9,161 bases of DNA from Promethearchaeota archaeon (GCA_016839655.1 JAEOTW010000361.1:1-9161), one strand, 5' to 3'; positions 1 to 6,960 are shown, numbered from the stretch's first letter. A program made the numbers and translations. Notes: generated by a model not told the origin, from the letters alone.

Positions 1-1
1 A

Positions 2-361
2 GCGGATATTTGTTCATGGACTTCTGATTATAAAAAAGCCGAAAAAGTTTTATTAAGGTATCAAGGAGGAGGTACATTTTTACCAATTAAAGAAATCGCA
101 ACTCAATGTGAAAAAGCAGAAAAAAATTCTCTTGTATTTATAATTACTGATTTTGGAATATATAACTGGAGTAAAGCAAAAAAGATAATGATAGATCTCG
201 CATCAAAAGGTCATAAAATAGTAGGATTTTTCATAGGTTCTGCAAAAATACCGAAAGATAAATTTAAAAACCTCTTAGAAAAGGTTAAATTTTACGGTAT
301 CGCGAATGTAAAAGATCTAATTAATCTAGTCATTAAAGAAGTGCATAATTATTATTCTTAG
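2..361 (+). CDS. vWA domain protein, C-terminal part (5' end outside window)
   Basis: An open frame enters from the left edge and stops at TAG 359-361, giving 119 residues with no start inside the window. The translation looks like the second half of a von Willebrand factor A domain. A YQGGGTFLP segment (residues 20-28) carries the Thr expected at the second metal-ion-dependent adhesion site (MIDAS) position. A hydrophobic strand ending in TDFGI (49-53) carries the Asp of the third position. A further helix, a strand (IVGFFIGSA) and a final helix follow. The first MIDAS motif (DxSxS) would lie upstream, outside the window. In archaea and bacteria such proteins often work with MoxR-type AAA ATPases as metal-dependent chaperone or insertion systems; whether such a partner is present cannot be seen here. 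The family call is by motif and order of secondary structure, and the exact subfamily is unknown. Confidence 0.75.
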   Translation, partial: ADICSWTSDYKKAEKVLLRYQGGGTFLPIKEIATQCEKAEKNSLVFIITDFGIYNWSKAKKIMIDLASKGHKIVGFFIGSAKIPKDKFKNLLEKVKFYGIANVKDLINLVIKEVHNYYS

Positions 362-370
362 AGAATATAA

Positions 371-386
371 TTTAATATATAAAAAC
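371..386 (+). promoter_or_regulatory. TATA-like box upstream of the zinc-ribbon/transglutaminase gene
   Basis: The run TTTAATATATAAAAA lies just after the vWA stop and about 90 bases before the ATG at 472. It matches an archaeal TATA box and would place a transcript start near 405-410. A second, closer AT-rich candidate around 432-446 could instead give a nearly leaderless transcript. Composition alone cannot decide between them. Confidence 0.35.
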
Positions 387-405
387 CTTTGAAAAACAAT
401 CTTTA

Positions 406-449
406 AATTTAAAAGACCGAAGTATCTTATCTATATTAATTTAAAAGAC
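406..449 (+). repeat. 12-bp direct repeat in the promoter region
   Basis: AATTTAAAAGAC occurs at 406-417 and again at 438-449, perfectly conserved. The two copies are 32 bases apart start to start, about three helical turns. The pair lies between the vWA stop and the ATG at 472, where a paired protein-binding site could act. AT-rich sequence makes partial matches common, but the GAC end raises the specificity. Confidence 0.45.
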
Positions 450-471
450 TCTAATAAAAAAAAGAATTCGA

Positions 472-1404
472 ATGGTTAATTTTTGTACAAATTGCGGTAA
501 TCCAGTGAAACCTAATTGGGAATATTGTCCTTCTTGTTCAAATCAAATTTATCTCACTCCTAAAATTGTTGAAAATCCAGAATTGGAAATCTATCAACCT
601 GTAGATCTTCAATCAGAAAAAATAGAAATAGTTGGAATGGAGAAAGAACGTAAAGAAAGATTAACAAAAAAACAAAAAAAAGCATTAGTCATAGGTATTA
701 TCATAGTAGCTGCTTCAGTAATAACACCTATCGCTAGTATTTTAGCATATCAATATTTCTGGCCACAAAGGAATATTCAGTTCTATGTAAATCACGGAAA
801 TACTCCTACATCATATACAGTTTCAACTTCACGAGACATTTTAAATTTTTTTGTAGATGAACCGCATCCGTCTCATACTCATTGGGATCCTGATATTGTA
901 GCATCAGTTATAACATCCTATTGTACCCCCAATTACTCAAAGATTAATCAAATTTCGCAAAGAATTAAATCAAAATGTCTTGATCAAGATGATTCGGAAG
1001 AAGTTGTGAATGCTTTACTAAGTTTTACCCAAGCGATTGGTTATAAAACTGAATTCATAGATTTAACTAAATACCCCATGGAGACACTATTCAATCAAGG
1101 AGATTGTGAAGATCTTTCTGTGTTATTTGGTTCATTAGTCGTTTCACTAGGTTATGAAGCAATTCTAGCAGTTATAAATTATTATGATACAGTTTTGGAA
1201 CAATGGTTTGGTCATGCGTGCATAGGTGTATATTTAAATTTTACACCAACTCATCATTTGGGTTACCCTCCTAGTCATTCTTTCACTTTAGATAGCAAAG
1301 AATACTGGATTTGTGAAACTACATCTCAGGGCTGGATGATAGGTCATTTACCTACTTTAAACCCTAGTCATTATGTAATGGAGGCATATTCATTTATTAG
1401 TTAA
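472..1404 (+). CDS. Membrane-anchored zinc-ribbon / transglutaminase-like protein
   Basis: The 310-residue product has three parts. Residues 5-22 form a zinc ribbon with C5-x2-C8 and C19-x2-C22 knuckles. A lysine-rich stretch (66-70, KKQKK) leads into one hydrophobic helix at about 71-96, so the zinc ribbon should be cytoplasmic and the remainder outside the membrane. The C-terminal domain resembles the transglutaminase/cysteine-protease fold: GDCEDLS puts a nucleophile-like Cys at 212, GHACIGV puts a His at 248, and a WICETT strand puts an acidic residue at 282. The acid is Glu rather than the usual Asp. The motif CETT...GWMIGHLP is, as I recall, typical of archaeal membrane proteins with this fold. 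Substrate is unknown; peptide or cell-surface cleavage or crosslinking is possible but not shown. The ATG at 472 lacks a clear SD, in keeping with a short or absent leader. The gene ends tail to tail with the small gene on the other strand. Confidence 0.8.
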   Translation: MVNFCTNCGNPVKPNWEYCPSCSNQIYLTPKIVENPELEIYQPVDLQSEKIEIVGMEKERKERLTKKQKKALVIGIIIVAASVITPIASILAYQYFWPQRNIQFYVNHGNTPTSYTVSTSRDILNFFVDEPHPSHTHWDPDIVASVITSYCTPNYSKINQISQRIKSKCLDQDDSEEVVNALLSFTQAIGYKTEFIDLTKYPMETLFNQGDCEDLSVLFGSLVVSLGYEAILAVINYYDTVLEQWFGHACIGVYLNFTPTHHLGYPPSHSFTLDSKEYWICETTSQGWMIGHLPTLNPSHYVMEAYSFIS

Positions 1405-1682
1405 TCTACAAATTCTTTATTTATTTCTCTTAAATAAAGCTTCATAAAATAACGTTGACTTTGGCAATAAAGAAGTTTATCCTTACTAGTTAAATGCCTA
1501 CACTTTTGGAGTACATTTGAAATATCAGTTAGAAGCTTAAAATTATCATATTTTGATTTTTGTGGTATATTATCAACAGTCTTAGTTAATTTTTCATTTA
1601 AAGCTTCGAGCTCATAGAATAAGTCCTTAAGGTTGAGAACTGGTTCTGATTCTTTTATTTTTGAAAAAATCAATCCTTCCAT
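1401..1682 (-). CDS. Small hypothetical helical protein
   Basis: This is a 93-residue frame of unknown function. It is rich in Lys, Glu and Leu with regular hydrophobic spacing (for example LFYELEALNEKLTKTV), suggesting a helical bundle or short coiled coil. It has two Cys (in KCRH and YCQS) and no recognised motif, signal or membrane segment. It does not overlap another gene apart from its stop: the palindrome TTAA at 1401-1404 supplies the stop for both this gene and the convergent upstream one. The ATG at 1682 has only a weak upstream GATAGG. The absence of any competing frame and the protein-like composition favour a real gene, but no family supports it. Confidence 0.5.
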   Translation of the reverse strand: MEGLIFSKIKESEPVLNLKDLFYELEALNEKLTKTVDNIPQKSKYDNFKLLTDISNVLQKCRHLTSKDKLLYCQSQRYFMKLYLREINKEFVD

Positions 1683-1751
1683 ATGCCTATCAAATTTTTT
1701 TATGATTCAATCAAATTAGTGTAAATATCCCTATATTAGCAGAGAGATATC

Positions 1752-1831
1752 TACATATATATTAAAAACATATGGACTTATCTTTTGAAACTAAGTAATA
1801 TGTGTGTAATATCATGTAATACGGAGGTGAT
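1752..1831 (+). promoter_or_regulatory. Possible plus-strand TATA box and strong Shine-Dalgarno without a recognisable gene
   Basis: The 202-base gap between the two minus-strand genes holds a TATA-like TACATATATATTAAAA (about 1752-1767). About 55 bases further on comes GGAGGTGAT at 1823-1831, a perfect complement of the 16S rRNA 3' end. Only very short frames follow or overlap it: an ATG frame of 17 codons at 1800-1853, and an ATT-initiated frame of 15 codons at 1835-1882. Any transcript would run antisense into the peroxiredoxin gene. I see no convincing gene here. Confidence 0.25.
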
Positions 1832-1884
1832 ATCATTAATATACTTATATTAAAAAGAAGCAAGAAAATAGAGAGGAATTAATT

Positions 1885-2400
1885 TTATAAAACCTCAATT
1901 ATACTTTCAACATCTAACCAACCTTTTTTAGCATGAATTACATTGCCCTCTCCATCAATCACAAATTGTCCAGGGCTTTGCTTTTCCCAACCTTCGTATT
2001 CTCCATGCTCAATGCCTAATTTTGTAGCTTCTTTCATTTTTGCCCTTACTTTAGTTATTGCTCCTGCGGTCATCAATCCTAGATCATACTGTTTATATAA
2101 TTCTTCTTTAGAACTCGGAATAACTGGAAAACCTATATTTTCTTTCTCAATGAACTCTTTAGCTACTTTCTCTCCAGATTGTGTAATATATAGGATTTTG
2201 GCTCCTTTTTCTTGAATATCAGCAGCACGATTTAATAACGTTTTTAGATCCAATTGACAAATATTGCATCCGAAATATCTTGAAAAGATTAAAACAACTT
2301 TTTGTCCTTTAAATTTTGCCATGTCTATTGGACCTAAATTAAAAGAATCTAATTTAAATAATGGGGCTTTATCTCCTTCCTTTAAATTTTTACTTCCCAT
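1885..2400 (-). CDS. Peroxiredoxin-like (AhpC/TSA, redoxin) protein with CxxC
   Basis: A thioredoxin-fold peroxiredoxin relative of 171 residues, close to usual single-domain length. The N-terminal GDKAPLFKLDS (about 9-19) is typical of AhpC/TSA proteins. The strand VVLIFSRYF leads to G-C45-N-I-C48-Q-L-D-L. C48 aligns with the peroxidatic Cys, and C45 takes the place of the conserved Thr of the PxxxTxxC motif, giving a CxxC as in the AhpC/TSA_2-like branch. A later strand (QFVIDGEGNVIHAKKG) is the usual fold end. Likely role: thiol-dependent reduction of peroxides, or a disulfide reductase, in the cytoplasm; no signal peptide is seen. I chose the ATG at 2400; a TTG nine bases upstream (2409) is an alternative. 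It is divergent from the AOR gene, a sensible partner for an oxygen-sensitive enzyme. Confidence 0.85.
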   Translation of the reverse strand: MGSKNLKEGDKAPLFKLDSFNLGPIDMAKFKGQKVVLIFSRYFGCNICQLDLKTLLNRAADIQEKGAKILYITQSGEKVAKEFIEKENIGFPVIPSSKEELYKQYDLGLMTAGAITKVRAKMKEATKLGIEHGEYEGWEKQSPGQFVIDGEGNVIHAKKGWLDVESIIEVL

Positions 2401-2542
2401 AATTTCCAACTTTTCTTATAGTAATATCTTTAAAAATTAATATCTTCATAAAAGATTTATTGAAGTCTTTGATTAAGATTTCTTTCTTGTTATGATCTTG
2501 AATTTTAATAAAGCCAAAATAAAACCTATAAAAATTCTGAGG

Positions 2543-2576
2543 TTGATAATAAATAATATATATTAGGGGAAAAATT
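2543..2576 (+). promoter_or_regulatory. TATA-like box and Shine-Dalgarno of the AOR gene
   Basis: An AT-only stretch (about 2543-2565, including AATAATATATATTA) is followed by AGGGGA at 2565-2570, six bases before the ATG at 2577. The purine run is a good ribosome-binding site, and the AT stretch is the best TATA candidate in the 176-base divergent region shared with the peroxiredoxin gene. The TATA-to-ATG distance is short, so the leader would be very short if this box is used. Confidence 0.4.
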
Positions 2577-4421
2577 ATGTTGAAAGGGTTTGTTGGGAAA
2601 CTTTTAGTAATAGATCTAAACACTAAAGAAGTATATGAAGAACCTTTAGACGAAGAAATTGCAAAAAAATTCCTTGGTGGAGCAGGTTACTGCTGCAAAT
2701 ATTTATACGATAAAATCAGTAAAGATACCGACCCTCTTTCACCCGAAAATATCCTAATGTTTATGACTGGTCCTTTCTGTGGATCTAATGTTCCTACTAA
2801 TGGACGATTTGTTGTATGTGCAAAATCTCCATTAACCGGAATCTGGGGTGAGTCGAATTGTGGAGGTTTTTTTGGTCCTGAATTGAAAAAAACAGGTTAT
2901 GACGGAATAATAATCAGGGGATCCTCAAATTTACCTGTATATATTGAAATAACTGATAGTAATGTCAAAATAAAAGATGCTAGTGAGTTATGGGGAAAAG
3001 GTATTATTAAAACTTCAAAAATATTAAAAGAAAGCTTAGGTTCAGACTTTACACGAGTTGCTTGTATTGGTCCCGCTGGAGAAAATTTAGTTAAATATGC
3101 CATAGTCGCATCAGAAGATAAAGCAGCAGGAAGGACTGGCATGGGTGCCGTTATGGGTTCAAAAAAATTAAAAGCGATTGCAGTTAGAGGAAAAAAAATG
3201 TCTTACACTGCTGATAATCCTGAAAAATTCAAAGTCGCTATAAAAAATTCAAACGAGCAAATCAAAAATTCTTATATTGCTGAAGTTTTTGGTAGATACG
3301 GAACATCAGGAACAGTTGATGCTGCTAATGCCTATGGAGATTTACCAATAAAATATTGGACTTTAGGTACGTGGGATAAAGCATATAAAATCTCAGGAGT
3401 AACAGCAGCTGAAAAGATTTTTACAAAAAAATATCATTGTTTTTCATGCCCAATTGGATGTGCTCATAAAGCTATGGTTAATGAAGGAGATTACAAAACT
3501 GAAGGTGAAATTGAAGCAGCAGAATATGAGACTGTGGCAGGTTTCGGGTCATTAATTTTAAATGATAACCTAGAATCAATACAAAAAGCAAATTATCTAT
3601 GTAATGATTATGGAATTGATACAATAAGTGGCAGTAGTACTATTGCATTTATTTATTATCTTTTCAATAATCAGAGGATTACATCAGAAGATATTGATGG
3701 TTTAGAACCAAAATGGGGGAATATTGATGCCGCAATTAAAATGATAAAAAAAATAGCATATAGAGAGGGAATTGGAAATTTACTAGCAGATGGTTCTGAT
3801 ATAGTTGGTAAACAGTTTAATATCTCTCAAGATGAAATTGCTACAGTGTATGGGATGGAAGTAGCTTATCATGATTTGCGACACATTTATGGTATGGCTG
3901 CAGCTTATGCTTTAGGGACTCCTAGAGGGCCATGTCATATATCTTGTGATTTGTTTTTATTGTTGTTTGGTTCTCAAATTGAAAGTTATGGAATTAAAGA
4001 TATTGATTGGTATCAGGATGATAAAGAAATGGCAATTGTTAGCGCATTAACCCAAGATTATCGAGCTATTTATAATTCCATGATACTATGTAATATGACA
4101 AGTCTTTTACCTCGGATTATCATAGATCTAATTAATGCTGGAATAGGACTGAATCTTAACTTAGACGAATTAAAAAAACTCGGAGAACGGATTTATATGA
4201 TGAAACGTATGTTTAACTTAAAAATGGGTATTACTGCTAATGATGACAGATTACCACAAATATTGCTTAATCCTGTTAATGAAGGTGGCGCAGCAGGTAA
4301 ATCCCCAAACTTCGCAAAATTAAAGAAGGCTTACTATGAATATAGAACTTTTGATCCTGTCACAGGATATCCAAATCAAAAAAAATTAAAATCTTTAGGA
4401 TTAGATAATCTTGTTATTTAG
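2577..4421 (+). CDS. aor: Aldehyde:ferredoxin oxidoreductase (tungsten-pterin enzyme)
   Basis: The full-length 614-residue product matches the AOR family (Pyrococcus furiosus AOR is about 605) from end to end. The enzyme oxidises an aldehyde to the carboxylic acid with water and passes two electrons to ferredoxin, using a tungsten bis-pterin and one [4Fe-4S] cluster. The cluster ligands are visible as C288-x2-C291-x3-C295 and C505. The N-terminal domain carries the pterin-binding blocks SPLTGIWGESNCGGFFG and GPAGENLVKYA. The second pterin-site motif appears as DYGIDTIS (344-351). Residues equivalent to the catalytic-pocket Glu and His of P. furiosus AOR appear to be E318 (in AEYETV) and H454 (in PRGPCH). 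The usual DPRG loop reads D433-L-R-H here, so substrate choice may differ from classic AOR. Start: ATG with AGGGGA six bases upstream. Aldehyde substrate and tungsten rather than molybdenum are inferred from the family. Confidence 0.95.
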   Translation: MLKGFVGKLLVIDLNTKEVYEEPLDEEIAKKFLGGAGYCCKYLYDKISKDTDPLSPENILMFMTGPFCGSNVPTNGRFVVCAKSPLTGIWGESNCGGFFGPELKKTGYDGIIIRGSSNLPVYIEITDSNVKIKDASELWGKGIIKTSKILKESLGSDFTRVACIGPAGENLVKYAIVASEDKAAGRTGMGAVMGSKKLKAIAVRGKKMSYTADNPEKFKVAIKNSNEQIKNSYIAEVFGRYGTSGTVDAANAYGDLPIKYWTLGTWDKAYKISGVTAAEKIFTKKYHCFSCPIGCAHKAMVNEGDYKTEGEIEAAEYETVAGFGSLILNDNLESIQKANYLCNDYGIDTISGSSTIAFIYYLFNNQRITSEDIDGLEPKWGNIDAAIKMIKKIAYREGIGNLLADGSDIVGKQFNISQDEIATVYGMEVAYHDLRHIYGMAAAYALGTPRGPCHISCDLFLLLFGSQIESYGIKDIDWYQDDKEMAIVSALTQDYRAIYNSMILCNMTSLLPRIIIDLINAGIGLNLNLDELKKLGERIYMMKRMFNLKMGITANDDRLPQILLNPVNEGGAAGKSPNFAKLKKAYYEYRTFDPVTGYPNQKKLKSLGLDNLVI

Positions 4422-4429
4422 AAAATAAC

Positions 4430-4450
4430 TAGACAAAAATACAAAGTCTA
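4430..4450. terminator. Weak hairpin between convergent AOR and regulator genes
   Basis: TAGAC at 4430-4434 and GTCTA at 4446-4450 can pair around an 11-base loop in the 26-base gap between two convergent genes. The right arm contains the minus-strand gene's stop codon. The stem is only five pairs and the flanking T-runs are short, so it may be chance; its position suits a two-way terminator. Confidence 0.25.
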
Positions 4451-5092
4451 AAAATTTCTATTAATCCACTCTTCAAATTTTATTTTTCTAAGCTGTTCAG
4501 CCCATAATGCTTTTAAATTTGACTCATTAGGAAGTAAATTCTCTTCCTTAAGAGTTGTATATAACTTTTGAATTGTTTTTTCTATTAAAATTTCATATAA
4601 ATGAGCTTTCTTACCCAATTCAATAAATTTTTCTTGAACTTCATTCCCTAGTCGTTTAATTATAGTAATCCAATTTTCCGTAAATTTCACGATATATTCT
4701 TCTAGTCTCTCAGAATCATCAGTTGATAATATTGGGATAGTCAATTTATAGTGTTCATTTTCCAATTTGATCAAATTATACCATTCTAAATTCATAAGAT
4801 GATTTTCAACAGTCTTTTCGGTCCAATTGTAGGAAATATGGCAATTATATTCTTCTTTTGTTATTAATAATGGTTTGGGTGAGAAATTGACTTTTTCATA
4901 TATCTCCTGGAAAGTTTTTGGACCACTAGCAAGTATAATTAAAATTTCACGTCTTACTTTATTATCTAAAATCCAAGGAATTTCTGGGTCATCCCATGGT
5001 TTTGCTGTAGTAAAATCAAACCAAGGTTGAATTTCATCAACATTTATTTTTCCAACAAAACGATAATTTTGATATTTTGTGTTTTCTTTCAT
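4448..5092 (-). CDS. Winged helix-turn-helix (ArsR-like) regulator in the suf operon
   Basis: The 214-residue product is probably a transcription factor. From residue ~43, ILDNKVRREILIILASGPKT is the first helix of an ArsR-type winged helix. A second helix FQEIYEKV follows, then an insert with the protein's only cysteine (YNCHI, C84), the likely recognition helix WTEKTVENHLMNLEWYNLI (about 90-108), and a wing ending YKLTIPIL. The C-terminal half is helical and charged and may dimerise or sense a ligand. One Cys is too few to bind an Fe-S cluster as cyanobacterial SufR does, unless a dimer shares ligands. It is the third gene after sufC and sufB, about 30 bases beyond the sufB stop. Start: ATG 5092 is preceded by GGAGAG at ideal spacing; the in-frame ATG at 5104 has only A/T upstream. 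Target genes are unknown; autoregulation of suf is an inference. Confidence 0.75.
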   Translation of the reverse strand: MKENTKYQNYRFVGKINVDEIQPWFDFTTAKPWDDPEIPWILDNKVRREILIILASGPKTFQEIYEKVNFSPKPLLITKEEYNCHISYNWTEKTVENHLMNLEWYNLIKLENEHYKLTIPILSTDDSERLEEYIVKFTENWITIIKRLGNEVQEKFIELGKKAHLYEILIEKTIQKLYTTLKEENLLPNESNLKALWAEQLRKIKFEEWINRNF

Positions 5093-5096
5093 TTTT

Positions 5097-5102
5097 CTCT
5101 CC
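5097..5102 (-). promoter_or_regulatory. Shine-Dalgarno that decides the regulator start
   Basis: Read on the minus strand, GGAGAG ends four bases before the ATG at 5092. It lies inside the coding extension that an upstream ATG at 5104 would need, which favours the shorter 214-residue protein. Confidence 0.55.
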
Positions 5103-5119
5103 ATTTTAATTATATATAT

Positions 5120-6082
5120 TTATTCTTCTTGAAGCATCGCCTCGATAAGAACTTCTGTTGCTTCTTCTTCAGTTAATCCTTTAGCTTTTAACTCATCTAG
5201 CCATTTTTGTGGAAACCTTCCTAATGATGCTTCATGGGAGACACTTGAAGTAGGATCTATTGCTCTTATAAAAGGTCTTGCCCTACAAATAGACCCCTTA
5301 CCTAATACAATTTCATTACATTCAACATGACCGTTGCAATTCGGAGCATTACCCTCAGTAATTCCATACATTAAAACTTCTCCTCCATCTCGTGCCGCAG
5401 CTTTCATTTTAATGAGGCTTCTAGCATTATCTCCTTCAAGAAAAACAGAATCTCTAATCCTTACAGAATCATTTTTACATTTTCCAAAAGCTCTAATATT
5501 TGATTTTATTACACTATCTTTCATAGCATAAATATCAAGTAATATCTTTACTTTTCCAGGAGTTCCCCTTGTGAGATTAAAATTATTTTCAAATATACTG
5601 TTTTCACCAACATACATATAACCTACTGGAGCTACTAAAGCTCCTGAATTTTCACCATGATAATGAGTTTCACTGTATGTAAAATTACAATTTTTTCCAA
5701 TATAAAAATGCCCAAACATTTTGTGAATTAATCCATTTGCTTTTGGAAAGCTGCAGTGAGCTTGTACAGTTACTTCTGTATTATCTTCAGCAATAATTCT
5801 TGGAAAGATTTCTTGGACACCCGTCTCTTTATTTACTCCGAAGCATAAATGAATAGGTTCTTCAATTTTAGTTCCCTCTTTAATAATCACATCAGCAACA
5901 ATACCATTTTCAATTTCTCTTCCTTTTAGAATAACTCCTTCAACTTGTTCCACACCACTGATCTTATTGAAATTTAATAAAAGTTTAGCTCCTTTCCCAT
6001 GTCCTGGCATAAAGTCTCTGATATCTATATTATAATCTTCTAGGCTTTCTAATATTTCTTTTGGATATTCTTTGCTACTCAT
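5120..6082 (-). CDS. sufB: SufB/SufD-family Fe-S cluster scaffold (short archaeal form)
   Basis: The 320-residue product is the core of the SufBD family without the long N-terminal region of bacterial SufB (about 480-495 residues). It should form a scaffold with SufC in the cytoplasm on which Fe-S clusters are assembled. The right-handed beta-helix is visible as repeated short hydrophobic turns between residues ~60 and 270. Key residues of the family core are present: C255 in GHVECNEIVLG, matching the essential SufB cysteine, and H283-E284 in SVSHEASLGRF, matching the conserved C-terminal helix-turn. Several other Cys (80, 110, 132, 202, 249, 266) are seen. The short SufB with SufC corresponds to what has been described as a SUF-like minimal system (SmsB/SmsC). 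The start ATG overlaps the sufC stop (ATGA), with AAGGA just upstream. No cysteine desulfurase or SufU is in the window. Confidence 0.92.
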   Translation of the reverse strand: MSSKEYPKEILESLEDYNIDIRDFMPGHGKGAKLLLNFNKISGVEQVEGVILKGREIENGIVADVIIKEGTKIEEPIHLCFGVNKETGVQEIFPRIIAEDNTEVTVQAHCSFPKANGLIHKMFGHFYIGKNCNFTYSETHYHGENSGALVAPVGYMYVGENSIFENNFNLTRGTPGKVKILLDIYAMKDSVIKSNIRAFGKCKNDSVRIRDSVFLEGDNARSLIKMKAAARDGGEVLMYGITEGNAPNCNGHVECNEIVLGKGSICRARPFIRAIDPTSSVSHEASLGRFPQKWLDELKAKGLTEEEATEVLIEAMLQEE

Positions 6083-6876
6083 AGTCCTTGTTCCTCTTGA
6101 AATATTTTATCAATATAATCTTCATCAAAACAAGCACCCTCCCCATTAAATAATTTTCTCTTGCAAAATTCTTTTAATCCTGCTTTAGCGCAATATCTTA
6201 ACATAACTTTCGGGAAAATATCTGTTAATAGGGCATCTCCTCTCCATACAAGGGTTCCGTAATCTGCCACCATTCCAATATCTTCTCTATGAGTAATCAA
6301 TAAAATTGTCATGTTTAATTCCTTGATTTTACTAAAGATATTTAAAAAATCTTCAATAACAATAAAATCTAAACCAGAATCTGGTTCATCTAAGATGATC
6401 AATCTAGGGCGCATAGCAATAGCTGCAGCTAATTCAACTCTTTTTCTTTCCCCGCCACTTAAAGATTCATCTATAGTACGATTTATATATCTTTCTGGTT
6501 CTAAGTTTACGATTTTTAATGCTTCAAGGACTCTTTCTTTAACATTTTTCTTATCTTTTATTCCAAGTGAAATATATTTTGGAATAGATAATCCATCTAT
6601 TCTAGCTGGTTCTTGCCATGCTAAAGTTATCCCTAACTTAGCACGGTCAGTTATACTCATATTAGTTATGTCAATTCCATCAAAATATATTTTTCCTTCA
6701 GAGGGCTTATAATTTTCTAAACCCATAATAGTATATGCTAATGTTGATTTACCTGAACCATTTGGGCCAATTACTGCATGAATTGAGCCTTCATTTACTC
6801 CAAATGAGACCTTGTTTACAATTACACATTTTTGATCTAACGTAGGTATTGTTAAATCTTTCACTTCTAAAATCAA
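6079..6876 (-). CDS. sufC: SufC, ATPase of the SUF Fe-S assembly complex
   Basis: The 265-residue product is a cytoplasmic ABC-type ATPase that powers the SufB scaffold rather than a transporter. Every motif is intact: Walker A GPNGSGKST (37-45), Q-loop Gln88 in WQEP, signature LSGGERKR (139-146), Walker B LIILDEP (159-165), D-loop SGLD (167-170) and H-loop His196. LDEPDSGLD is characteristic of SufC-type ATPases. The C-terminal tail after about 225 carries three Cys (229, 238, 249) not found in Escherichia coli SufC; a metal or cluster role is possible. Start: TTG at 6876 gives the family's usual MILEVKDL opening. A stop lies five codons upstream in frame, so no ATG is available; a GTGA lies eight bases before it on the minus strand. 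It is first in the sufC-sufB-regulator operon, with a four-base overlap to sufB. Confidence 0.95.
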   Translation of the reverse strand: MILEVKDLTIPTLDQKCVIVNKVSFGVNEGSIHAVIGPNGSGKSTLAYTIMGLENYKPSEGKIYFDGIDITNMSITDRAKLGITLAWQEPARIDGLSIPKYISLGIKDKKNVKERVLEALKIVNLEPERYINRTIDESLSGGERKRVELAAAIAMRPRLIILDEPDSGLDFIVIEDFLNIFSKIKELNMTILLITHREDIGMVADYGTLVWRGDALLTDIFPKVMLRYCAKAGLKEFCKRKLFNGEGACFDEDYIDKIFQEEQGL

Positions 6877-6910
6877 ATAAATTCACTTTATATGGACTAA
6901 TTAACTTTAC

Positions 6911-6960
6911 TGTATAATACTCAATAAGATAATAAGTTGTATCTTTAATAAAATTTTAAA
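6911..6960 (-). promoter_or_regulatory. Candidate promoter of the suf operon
   Basis: Two AT-rich boxes are read on the minus strand: TTTAAAATTTTA (6949-6960) and GTATTATACA (6911-6920). The second would set a transcript start near 6890, just ahead of the GTGA (6883-6886) before the TTG start. They lie in the 234-base divergent region shared with the PAC2 gene; beyond AT-rich promoter-like sequence I see no gene there. Confidence 0.3.

Noticed and set aside
1823..1831. Fragment of a 16S rRNA 3' end on the minus strand
   Set aside because: Only the nine bases complementary to the anti-SD match; the flanking bases do not continue as 16S (GGATCACCTCC is broken), so it is a ribosome-binding-like site and not an rRNA remnant.
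1943..2215. A 90-codon plus-strand frame opposite the peroxiredoxin
   Set aside because: Antisense to a conserved gene, no motif and no plausible ribosome-binding site.
2390..2623. A 77-codon minus-strand frame between peroxiredoxin and AOR
   Set aside because: It overlaps the starts of both genes, covers their promoters, and has the Ile/Phe/Tyr-rich composition of translated AT-rich spacer.
6311..6712. A 133-codon plus-strand frame opposite sufC
   Set aside because: It lies entirely inside the strongly conserved sufC on the other strand and shows Ser/Ile-rich antisense composition without any motif.
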